Assembly (NCBI GenBank): GCA_030625285.1
Contig: DAOURC010000067.1
Span: forward strand, 1-5,178
Origin: Eubacteriales bacterium
GTDB taxonomy: Bacteria > Bacillota > Clostridia > Peptostreptococcales > Acidaminobacteraceae
DNA: 5,178 nt
Direction of reading: 5' to 3'
A program made the position numbers and the translations under genes. Under the pieces are notes generated by a model. The model was not told where the DNA came from and searched no databases. It saw nothing but the letters and a program-made list of their open reading frames with translations. Position 1 is the stretch's first letter. Each line of letters begins with the position of its first letter. Positions 1 to 5,178 of the stretch are shown in pieces.

Positions 1-534
1 CAATCGTCCACTCTTGATCAAATGATCTAAATCATCTACATAAAGGTAATGTTTAACATTATATTTATACATTTCAACAAAATCTACTATTTCTTCATAA
101 CTCATGCCGGATTCAATCAATTGAGCGCTTTTCAATATAAGCCAACCACTTCCGTGGCTCATTGAAACCGAATCGATAACTCTTATTTTCACTTCAAGAT
201 CTGGATTTTCTTCAAATAGTATATTCCTGCCTATTTCAGCCGACTGATATGAACCACTTGTCCCACTAGACATGCAAATGCATATGATCTCATCATAACC
301 CTCTTTAATCGCATCTTTAAACGAACTGCAAAAATCTTCAGGACTCGGATTAGCTGTTTTTATATCTCCTTCAACTTCCTCGATAATGCTATACAGATAA
401 TCAGGCAAGATATCGACTCTATCTTTGTATGTCTTTCCCTCAATCGTCACATATAATGGCACCATCGAGATATTATGCCTTTCCAATATCTCATCGCTCA
501 GATCACATGTAGAATCCGCTAGAAGTTTTATCAT
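1..534 (-). CDS. DegV family protein (FakB-like fatty-acid-binding), 3' end cut by window
   Basis: DegV/FakB proteins are cytosolic proteins that hold a fatty acid in a buried tunnel; in characterised Firmicutes they present it to the kinase FakA. The 178 visible residues begin MIKLLADSTCDL, the usual DegV start (strand followed by D-S-T-C-D-L). Next comes KTANPSPEDF (residues 59-68), at the position of the family's KTSQPS-type loop, whose Thr contacts the carboxylate. SSGTSGSY follows at residues 89-96; it is the carboxylate-binding serine loop. The fragment ends at DDLDHLIKSGRL, matching the family's L-x-x-L-K-x-G-G-R-I segment. Members are usually about 280 residues, so roughly 100 C-terminal residues lie outside the window, including the conserved HxGPG segment. 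The ATG at 534 is supported by GGGGGAA with a 7-nt spacer. The gene lies 28 nt after the DUF4153 gene on the same strand, probably as the last visible member of its operon. It is a different subtype from the complete DegV at 4038-4907. Family assignment is firm; the specific ligand is unknown. Confidence 0.93.
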   Translation of the reverse strand, partial: MIKLLADSTCDLSDEILERHNISMVPLYVTIEGKTYKDRVDILPDYLYSIIEEVEGDIKTANPSPEDFCSSFKDAIKEGYDEIICICMSSGTSGSYQSAEIGRNILFEENPDLEVKIRVIDSVSMSHGSGWLILKSAQLIESGMSYEEIVDFVEMYKYNVKHYLYVDDLDHLIKSGRL

Positions 535-541
535 AATAAAA

Positions 542-548
542 TTCCCCC
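542..548 (-). promoter_or_regulatory. Ribosome binding site of the partial DegV gene
   Basis: On the minus strand GGGGGAA lies 7 nt upstream of the ATG at 534. It is a variant of the GGAGG core and weaker than the sites of the neighbouring genes. An ATG two bases further upstream (548-550) overlaps it but is out of frame with the DegV reading frame, so it does not compete as a start for this protein. Confidence 0.6.
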
Positions 549-562
549 ATTTTATTAATATA

Positions 563-2305
563 TTATTTTATTTTTATTAACATTTTAAATTTCATACTTC
601 CATAATCAATATCAACATCCTCATCTGTTGGTTCATAGAAAAGATTGTTTATAATAAAATTCAATTGAATTTTCTCGAAATCCATTTTTACTGTAACATC
701 ATCAATGCTTTGAGGCTGTTTCCTATTTTGTCTACTATCGAAATCCTCTATAAATTGAATCATATCGATTTTAGCAACTTCATCATCGTTAATAAAAATT
801 ATTAACAATTTATCGTTTTCATCGAACTCAACTAAAATTTCTTCGTTTTCCGAAATAAAATCCTCACGAATATCTAGATTTATATCCACCAAATAATCAT
901 AAGAGCTAATATCGACAATCAGTGAATCTTCATCATAGAAATAGCTTATATCAGACTTTGTTCTAGGATAATAATAAGAATGTTCAAACCCGAATGTTTC
1001 TTTCATATCTTTATATTCGAAACCTTCAGGCAAAACTCTTACATCATCAAATGAATGATCTCTATCAAAATACCGAATAAATTCATTGATCTCTTTCTTC
1101 CCTTCATCACTCAAGTCACTTCGAGGAACAATATTATCATTCTCGAGCATACTCAATTCCATAAGCAAGCTTTCAAATCTATTATTTTGATTATTTGCGG
1201 AAAGACTAAACGCACTCTGCGGACCATATGCGGAAATCAAAAGCACTGCAATGGCACTTATAACTAAAACTGTCGATTTAAGTGATTTAGAAAAGAAAAT
1301 ATAAATCATGCTGCCAACCACCCAAAGGCCTGAAATCACAACAAAGTATCTTGAAGGAGTAAGACCGAAATCAGCTATTCTACTTCCTATCGCTGTAAAT
1401 AACATTGCTAATGGAAGCATGATTGCAACCGGAAAATATTTATAGAATGCTTTCGTATATATACTATCCAATCTAATTCTATTTATGAAAAATAGAATTA
1501 TCACACTGATAAGACCATACCATACAACCAAATGACCAAGCATATTGATTGGAAATTCCTTTATAACAAGCAGCCTTACAAAGTAAGCATAGAGTATCAC
1601 AGTGTATATAGATAATAATGGTGCAACTATATAAATGAATAATATTTTCCACACTGGTGGGTAATATTCACTATCAATGTCTTTTCCAATCGGAAGCACG
1701 CTTCCAAGAAAATGAGTTACAGAAAATAATCCTGCAATGATTATGAACATATCGAAATAAATATCATTGTCGAAATCTAGTTCAAACAATTGCTCCACTG
1801 TAAAAACAATTGCATTGATTCCAAGATATAAAACCAACGAAAATAATAAAGTTATAAATAAATTTGTGATTATATTCAATACATATCTTGAATAATTCTC
1901 TCTTTTGAACAAATAAGGAACTAAACTGAAAAGCAGATAGAAACTAGTGTTTAAAAGCATGAATTTAATCATAAATTCACCATTGATGTCTTTTGGCATC
2001 ATATAATAGTAAATTACCAGGAATATTGTAAATCCTGCATCCATAAGAATTCTATATAAAACAGTCAAATTGAATTTCTCAACAATTAATTTTCCAGCGG
2101 AATACATCGGAATACCTAAAATCAAAGCCAACAGCATCTTTCGTAAAGATTCCATTGTTTCAATTTGATTATAGTCGGTGTGATTGAGTATAATTCCAAC
2201 AATCACCACTCCTAAAACAACAAGAAGTGTCTCAGGAAATCTTCTACTGCTTTTTTTCAAAATTTTTGATAACATAAATACTTGTTTCATTATTTTTTTC
2301 AACAT
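563..2305 (-). CDS. DUF4153-type polytopic membrane protein with acidic C-terminal tail
   Basis: This is a predicted integral membrane protein of 580 residues with no established function. I place it in DUF4153 by several recognisable stretches. These are an N-terminal RRFPETLL before the first membrane segment, and a YYPPVWKILFIYIVAP segment leading to SIYTVILYAYFVRLL (about residues 215-245). Further on are GLTPSRYFVVISGLWVVG (about 314-331) and YGPQSAFSLSANNQNNRF (about 360-376), which resembles the family's GPxSA...SQxxRL ending. I count about eleven hydrophobic segments between residues 26 and 362. About 210 residues rich in Asp and Glu follow, without further membrane segments. A basic N-terminus inside and eleven spans would place this tail outside the cell; this is a topology inference. 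An in-frame TTG at 2323 would add six residues, but its codons AGG AGA are themselves the Shine-Dalgarno site of the ATG at 2305, so I chose 2305. The gene starts 10 nt after the SLH-MORN gene stops, implying co-transcription. DUF4173, a related family, is the main alternative label. Confidence 0.85.
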   Translation of the reverse strand: MLKKIMKQVFMLSKILKKSSRRFPETLLVVLGVVIVGIILNHTDYNQIETMESLRKMLLALILGIPMYSAGKLIVEKFNLTVLYRILMDAGFTIFLVIYYYMMPKDINGEFMIKFMLLNTSFYLLFSLVPYLFKRENYSRYVLNIITNLFITLLFSLVLYLGINAIVFTVEQLFELDFDNDIYFDMFIIIAGLFSVTHFLGSVLPIGKDIDSEYYPPVWKILFIYIVAPLLSIYTVILYAYFVRLLVIKEFPINMLGHLVVWYGLISVIILFFINRIRLDSIYTKAFYKYFPVAIMLPLAMLFTAIGSRIADFGLTPSRYFVVISGLWVVGSMIYIFFSKSLKSTVLVISAIAVLLISAYGPQSAFSLSANNQNNRFESLLMELSMLENDNIVPRSDLSDEGKKEINEFIRYFDRDHSFDDVRVLPEGFEYKDMKETFGFEHSYYYPRTKSDISYFYDEDSLIVDISSYDYLVDINLDIREDFISENEEILVEFDENDKLLIIFINDDEVAKIDMIQFIEDFDSRQNRKQPQSIDDVTVKMDFEKIQLNFIINNLFYEPTDEDVDIDYGSMKFKMLIKIK

Positions 2306-2311
2306 AATTAT

Positions 2312-2317
2312 TCTCCT
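2312..2317 (-). promoter_or_regulatory. Ribosome binding site deciding the DUF4153 start
   Basis: AGGAGA on the minus strand sits 6 nt before the ATG at 2305. Its first two bases are the last two of the TAG stop codon (2316-2318) of the upstream SLH-MORN gene. Ribosomes terminating there would be placed on the next gene's initiation site, an arrangement typical of translational coupling. The site rules out the longer TTG start at 2323, which would read through it. Confidence 0.8.
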
Positions 2318-3929
2318 ATTCAACTATTGTTTCAAGCACATGATCCTGATTCATTTCTGATAAGGTCTTTTTATAATAATCATATCTTATCTTTCCATTA
2401 TCACTATCATCCCAAGTTGCATCAAGATAATAGTAGCCTTCTTCAAACTCCACATAGTTCCACGCATGTCCTTCTCCATCTGTTTGACCAATGACAATGT
2501 CTGATTCGATTCCTAATCGATTCAGCAGTAAGTTAATAGCTTCTGAATAGCCATCGCAAACAGCTACGCCATTTACTATAGCTCCATATGCCGAGTGAGA
2601 CGCGTTAGAAATATCGCCGCTATCGTATCCATCATGATCATATGATATATTCAATATCAAATAATCATATATCGACTTGATTTTTTCGTTTTTCGACATA
2701 CCTTGTGAAATTATTGAATTCAAAATATTTTCAATCTTATCTTCAAATTCTCTTTCATCTAGAAAGTTGTAATACATTGTAAAGTCATCTGCATCTCTTT
2801 CTCCCTGATTATAAGTTCCAAAATACGTCAGACCGTTTTTATACGTATTTATTCCAATTCCGTCGTTGATTCCTTGATCAAAATATCCGATATAATAGTC
2901 TCCATTAGGATGGTAATGTTTACCAAATCCATCTACATATCCATCATCGAAATTCCCTATAAATATATGTTCATCATTCCACTCTACAACTCCCGTTCCA
3001 GTCATGCTGCCATCTAAAAAATCGCCAGTGTATACAGCATCTGCGAATATCATGACACCTTCACCAGTACGTAATTCGTTATTCAATTGTCCTATATATT
3101 CAGCGTCTTCCCAAACAAAATAACCTTGCTCTCCGTATTCGCCGTTATTCATTTCTCCAATAAACATATCTCCATCGTTCCATATATAAATATCGACATT
3201 TTCACTTACTTCATATATTACATCTCCATTATCAAGACTATAAGATTCATAACTAGAAATATTACTATAAATATCAAGATAATATGCTCTTAAATCCATA
3301 TAATATTCTTTCATCATCATTAAATAAGCTTCTTTTTCAAGTAGATAATTTGTTTCAATTCGTCTTTCTTCTATTAACATTCTCATAAGCATTGTACTGG
3401 CTTCAGCTCTTGTCGCATTCTTATCAGGATAAAAGCTTCCATCAGGGTATCCGGTTATAATACCGAGATAATATGCTTTCAATACATCCTCATCTTCGTA
3501 AAGAAAATAGTCTTTCATATAAAAACTATATTCAAATATTTCATTTGTATAATTTTCATCTAAGGCGTTTACAATAATTTTCGCCATTTCTCCTCTAGTT
3601 ATAGGGCGAGTGAAATCATTAAATGAATTGATTTCTATTAATCCGATTTCATATGCTTTGACGATAAACGGCCTTGCCCAATAAACTTCACCGTTTTCAA
3701 GATCATATCCTAGAGATGTAACAATAAGTTTTATAAACTGATCAACGTTAACAGAATCATCTGGTCTAAATGTTCCATCCTCAAATCCATTGATGACTCC
3801 CCATTTTGTTAAATCCATTACATCATCATAAAACCAATCATTTGAATTGATATCAATAAAAGATAGGCCAAAACTAATCCCTGATATAAATAATGCCGCT
3901 AAAATGCTTATAATAATTATTTTCTTCAC
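2316..3929 (-). CDS. Secreted SLH - MORN repeat - transglutaminase-like surface protein
   Basis: This 537-residue protein has a modular plan. A signal peptide (K2 K3, then a hydrophobic run to about residue 23) is followed by three SLH domains at about 27-74, 83-123 and 138-186. SLH domains bind secondary cell-wall polymer. The third has the canonical TRAE, the second TRGE, and the first a degenerate VDQF at that position. A Tyr-rich linker (187-253) leads to six MORN repeats (254-388) of 22-24 residues, each with a Y/F-x-G core such as YIGYFDQGINDGIG. The C-terminus (389-537) is transglutaminase-like with an apparently complete triad: C458 in GVAVCDGYSEA, H488 in GEGHAWNYV and D503 in YYLDATWDD. 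Bacterial members of this fold can be proteases, cross-linkers or amidases, so the reaction is unknown. The GTG at 3929 has GGGGTGA 5 nt upstream and gives a normal signal peptide. An in-frame ATG at 3965 adds 12 residues but has no ribosome site. The gene is the first visible member of the minus-strand operon. Confidence 0.9.
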   Translation of the reverse strand: MKKIIIISILAALFISGISFGLSFIDINSNDWFYDDVMDLTKWGVINGFEDGTFRPDDSVNVDQFIKLIVTSLGYDLENGEVYWARPFIVKAYEIGLIEINSFNDFTRPITRGEMAKIIVNALDENYTNEIFEYSFYMKDYFLYEDEDVLKAYYLGIITGYPDGSFYPDKNATRAEASTMLMRMLIEERRIETNYLLEKEAYLMMMKEYYMDLRAYYLDIYSNISSYESYSLDNGDVIYEVSENVDIYIWNDGDMFIGEMNNGEYGEQGYFVWEDAEYIGQLNNELRTGEGVMIFADAVYTGDFLDGSMTGTGVVEWNDEHIFIGNFDDGYVDGFGKHYHPNGDYYIGYFDQGINDGIGINTYKNGLTYFGTYNQGERDADDFTMYYNFLDEREFEDKIENILNSIISQGMSKNEKIKSIYDYLILNISYDHDGYDSGDISNASHSAYGAIVNGVAVCDGYSEAINLLLNRLGIESDIVIGQTDGEGHAWNYVEFEEGYYYLDATWDDSDNGKIRYDYYKKTLSEMNQDHVLETIVE

Positions 3930-3934
3930 TTTTA

Positions 3935-3941
3935 TCACCCC
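3935..3941 (-). promoter_or_regulatory. Ribosome binding site deciding the GTG start of the SLH-MORN gene
   Basis: GGGGTGA on the minus strand lies 5 nt before the GTG at 3929. No comparable purine tract precedes the in-frame ATG at 3965 (the upstream bases read GTACTATAATTAG). This selects the GTG start and places the lysines directly before the hydrophobic core of the signal peptide. Confidence 0.75.
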
Positions 3942-3968
3942 AAATTTATTATACCCCAAAATCATCTA

Positions 3969-3974
3969 ATTATA
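3969..3974 (-). promoter_or_regulatory. Candidate -10 element for the SLH-MORN operon
   Basis: TATAAT on the minus strand is a perfect -10 hexamer. It would start transcription near 3962 and leave a leader of about 33 nt before the GTG at 3929. No convincing -35 is found 16-18 nt upstream, where the sequence is only AT-rich. A second TATAAT lies at 3948-3953, but transcripts from it would begin on the ribosome binding site itself, so it is less likely. The element is half-embedded in the palindrome at 3970-3983. Confidence 0.4.
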
Positions 3975-3983
3975 GTACTATAA
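3970..3983. promoter_or_regulatory. 14-bp perfect palindrome between divergent genes (possible operator)
   Basis: TTATAGTACTATAA reads identically on both strands. It lies between the divergent SLH-MORN and degV starts. It overlaps the minus-strand -10 candidate and occupies roughly the -35 position of the plus-strand promoter. A dimeric regulator bound here could control both directions. The site is AT-rich and short, so chance cannot be excluded, and no regulator gene is present in the window. Confidence 0.35.
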
Positions 3984-3998
3984 AGAATCAGAAATATT

Positions 3999-4007
3999 TG
4001 ATATACT
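3999..4007 (+). promoter_or_regulatory. Extended -10 promoter of the complete degV gene
   Basis: TGATATACT fits the extended -10 form TG-N-TATAMT. Transcription would start near 4014, about 24 nt before the ATG at 4038. The bases 17 nt upstream (TATAAA at 3979-3984) are a poor -35, which extended -10 promoters tolerate. The interval between this element and the gene has no other good -10 hexamer. Confidence 0.55.
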
Positions 4008-4022
4008 ATTATTATTCATTTC

Positions 4023-4030
4023 AAAGGAGG
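4023..4030 (+). promoter_or_regulatory. Strong ribosome binding site of the complete degV gene
   Basis: AAAGGAGG is a near-perfect complement to the 16S rRNA 3' end and lies 7 nt before the ATG at 4038. It is the strongest such site in the window and fixes the start codon. Confidence 0.85.
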
Positions 4031-4037
4031 CCTATTT

Positions 4038-4907
4038 ATGAATAAAATTATCCTAGCTGATTCATGTTGTAACCTTCCAAGTTCTTTTTACAAAGAAAAT
4101 GATGATATTTTACATATGATTAGCATGCCTATTCATTTAGGAAAAAAAGATTTTTTAGATGACCACGGCGTAGAAGTATCATACAAAGAATTTTACGACG
4201 AATTAAGAAATGGCGCAATTCCAAAAACATCTCAAATTACTCCAATGAATTTCTTTGAGAAGTTTAAACTTTTATACGAAAATAACAATGAAGTATTATA
4301 TATCGCATTTTCATCTGGCATGAGCGGAACATATAATAATGCCCTCATTGCAAAAGAGATGCTTCTAGACGAATATCCCGATGCAAAAATCACAATAGTC
4401 GATTCTTATTGCGCTTCTGTCGGCTATGGTGTCATTGTTAAAAAAGCCGTTGAAATGCTTAGAGAAAATGACATATCGACAATTGCTGGATATATTGAAG
4501 AAAACAGACTAAATGTCAATCATATCTTTTCAGTAAACGATTTGATATTTTTAAAAAACGGCGGTAGAATCCCACCTGTTTTAGCAACAGTCGGTACATT
4601 GTTGAATTTAAAACCTGTGATGGATATGGACAGAGACGGCAAGCTAAGACAAAGAGAAAAAATTAGAGGCAGAAAAAAAGTATATAGAAACTTTTTAGAA
4701 ATTCTTAAAGCAAATTACAATCCCGATTTATCTCCAATTATTATCGGACACGGCAATTGCGAAGAAGATGCTAATGAATTCAAGTCGATGATAGAAACCG
4801 AATTAGGTTTTACAGATATCATCATCAGTGAAGAATCTCCAACAATTGGATCACATGTAGGGCCCGGACTTATAGTTATGGGATTTATGGGAAATGAGAG
4901 AAGCTAA
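4038..4907 (+). CDS. DegV family fatty-acid-binding protein (FakB-like), complete
   Basis: The 289-residue product matches the usual DegV length of about 280. Family knowledge: the protein binds one fatty acid, and FakB members deliver it to FakA for phosphorylation and entry into phospholipid synthesis. Visible motifs are ILADSCCNL at 5-13; KTSQITP at 63-69, where T64 would contact the carboxylate; and FSSGMSGTY at 91-99, where S96 is spaced 32 residues from T64 as in characterised members. Also present are DSYCAS at 122-127, FLKNGGRIPP at 171-180, and the basic segment LRQREKIRGRKK at 203-214, which lies where FakB proteins meet the kinase. The C-terminal GSHVGPGLIVMGFMG (271-285) includes conserved H273. 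All ligand-site positions appear intact. It is transcribed divergently from the operon that carries the other DegV protein and is followed by its own terminator. No FakA gene lies in the window, so the kinase partnership is inference and I give no fakB symbol. Confidence 0.95.
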   Translation: MNKIILADSCCNLPSSFYKENDDILHMISMPIHLGKKDFLDDHGVEVSYKEFYDELRNGAIPKTSQITPMNFFEKFKLLYENNNEVLYIAFSSGMSGTYNNALIAKEMLLDEYPDAKITIVDSYCASVGYGVIVKKAVEMLRENDISTIAGYIEENRLNVNHIFSVNDLIFLKNGGRIPPVLATVGTLLNLKPVMDMDRDGKLRQREKIRGRKKVYRNFLEILKANYNPDLSPIIIGHGNCEEDANEFKSMIETELGFTDIIISEESPTIGSHVGPGLIVMGFMGNERS

Positions 4908-4931
4908 ATACTTCTCTCATTTTACTTTTTT
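4892..4931 (+). terminator. Rho-independent terminator overlapping the degV stop codon
   Basis: A perfect 12-bp inverted repeat pairs AAATGAGAGAAG (4892-4903) with CTTCTCTCATTT (4911-4922) around a 7-nt loop CTAAATA. After TAC comes a run of six T (4926-4931). The left arm encodes the last residues of the DegV protein, and the TAA stop (4905-4907) lies in the loop. There is no matching A-run on the left side, so it should work mainly for plus-strand transcripts. It separates degV from proC. Confidence 0.8.
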
Positions 4932-4949
4932 ACGAAACTGTAATATAAT
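4921..4949 (+). promoter_or_regulatory. Candidate promoter of proC
   Basis: TTTACT (4921-4926, four matches to TTGACA) and TATAAT (4944-4949) are separated by 17 bp. Transcription would begin near 4956, about 23 nt before the ATG at 4979. The -35 overlaps the last bases of the degV terminator. A strong terminator directly upstream makes an independent proC promoter necessary, which supports the call. Confidence 0.5.
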
Positions 4950-4963
4950 TCATTAATACTCAA

Positions 4964-4971
4964 AAAGGTGG
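4964..4971 (+). promoter_or_regulatory. Ribosome binding site of proC
   Basis: AAAGGTGG lies 7 nt upstream of the ATG at 4979. The GTG codons inside and just after it (4968-4973) are out of frame or form part of the site, so they are not competing starts. Confidence 0.75.
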
Positions 4972-4978
4972 TGAATAC

Positions 4979-5178
4979 ATGCATCCAAAAGTCGGAATAA
5001 TCGGTGCAGGAAACATGTCAAAGGCGATAGTTGCCGGAATGATAAATTCTAATAAATTCGATCCGAATTTTATCAAAGTCAGCAATAGAAGTTTTCATAA
5101 ACTAGAAAAAGTAAGAGAATCGTATCGCGTTAGAATCTCAACTGACAACAGAAAAGTTGCAGAATTTGCGGATGTTAT
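4979..5178 (+). CDS. proC: Pyrroline-5-carboxylate reductase, N-terminal part (cut by window)
   Basis: ProC performs the last step of proline synthesis, reducing 1-pyrroline-5-carboxylate to L-proline with NAD(P)H in the cytosol. The 66 complete codons seen cover the start of the Rossmann fold. The dinucleotide-binding loop is VGIIGAGNMSKAIVAGM (residues 5-21), matching the ProC signature G-x-G-N-M-x-x-A-I-x-x-G. After the second strand comes KVSNRS (33-38), where the N-R pair is the usual site for the 2'-phosphate of NADPH. DNRKVAEFADV (56-66) is the helix before the next strand. Family members are about 270 residues, so about three quarters lies beyond the window. No link to the upstream DegV gene is indicated: a terminator and a separate promoter stand between them. 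Similar Rossmann starts occur in other NAD(P) oxidoreductases, but the GNMxxAI pattern favours ProC. Confidence 0.9.
   Translation, partial: MHPKVGIIGAGNMSKAIVAGMINSNKFDPNFIKVSNRSFHKLEKVRESYRVRISTDNRKVAEFADV

Noticed and set aside
535..562. Terminator or separate promoter between the DUF4153 and partial DegV genes
   Set aside because: The 28-nt gap has no inverted repeat and only AT-rich sequence without a paired -35; co-transcription is the simpler reading.
1055..1267. 70-codon plus-strand open frame
   Set aside because: It lies wholly inside the DUF4153 gene on the other strand, shows no recognisable protein features and has no ribosome site; a shadow frame.
2282..2494. 70-codon plus-strand open frame rich in His, Ser and Phe
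   Set aside because: It is antisense to the end of the SLH-MORN gene and the start of the DUF4153 gene; its composition reflects the reverse reading of Asp/Glu/Lys-rich codons.
3087..3293. 68-codon plus-strand open frame with hydrophobic Ile-rich composition
   Set aside because: It is antisense to the MORN/linker region; the Ile richness arises from reverse-reading Tyr and Asp codons, and there is no ribosome site.
3948..3953. Second minus-strand TATAAT as main promoter of the SLH-MORN operon
   Set aside because: Its transcript would begin at about 3941, on the ribosome binding site, leaving almost no leader; kept only as an alternative.
3930..3965. 12-residue N-terminal extension of the SLH-MORN protein from ATG 3965
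   Set aside because: There is no Shine-Dalgarno site before it, it covers the real ribosome site, and it would place non-signal residues before the lysines of the signal peptide.
3998..4003. TTGATA on the plus strand as a -35 element
   Set aside because: No -10 hexamer lies 16-18 nt downstream (that stretch is the ribosome site region). The same bases fit better as the extended -10 element.
3930..4037. Riboswitch or small RNA in the divergent intergenic region
   Set aside because: The region is only 108 nt, very AT-rich, and shows no multi-stem folding or T-run apart from the promoters and palindrome.

Overview
The window is AT-rich and gene-dense. It has purine-rich Shine-Dalgarno sites (AAAGGAGG, AGGAGA, GGGGTGA), a GTG start, DegV proteins and an SLH-anchored surface protein. 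Together these suggest a low-GC Gram-positive bacterium, probably of the Clostridia/Tissierellia type. The species cannot be named from this sequence.

Layout. A minus-strand run of three genes occupies 3929 down to 1: (i) a secreted protein combining SLH domains, six MORN repeats and a transglutaminase-like domain (2316-3929); (ii) a DUF4153-type polytopic membrane protein with a long acidic C-terminal tail (563-2305), starting 10 nt after the stop of (i); (iii) a DegV/FakB-like fatty-acid-binding protein (1-534), cut by the window edge and starting 28 nt after (ii). The close spacing and absence of a visible terminator suggest one operon. A 108-nt divergent intergenic region (3930-4037) holds a 14-bp perfect palindrome and candidate promoters facing both ways. 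To its right, on the plus strand, lies a second, complete DegV protein (4038-4907). Its terminator hairpin begins inside the coding sequence and carries the stop codon in the loop. The window ends with the first 66 codons of proC (pyrroline-5-carboxylate reductase), which has its own likely promoter.

How the genes may work together. The SLH protein is probably displayed on the cell wall. The DUF4153 protein sits in the membrane and, by predicted topology, may expose its acidic tail outside. The DegV proteins are cytosolic acyl-chain carriers in the known family. An envelope/lipid-linked module is therefore a reasonable inference, but no function is shown directly. The most distinctive element is the SLH-MORN-transglutaminase architecture. 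The rest looks like ordinary chromosomal genes. I saw no mobile element, CRISPR array, tRNA or rRNA, and no gene-free stretch longer than 300 bases.
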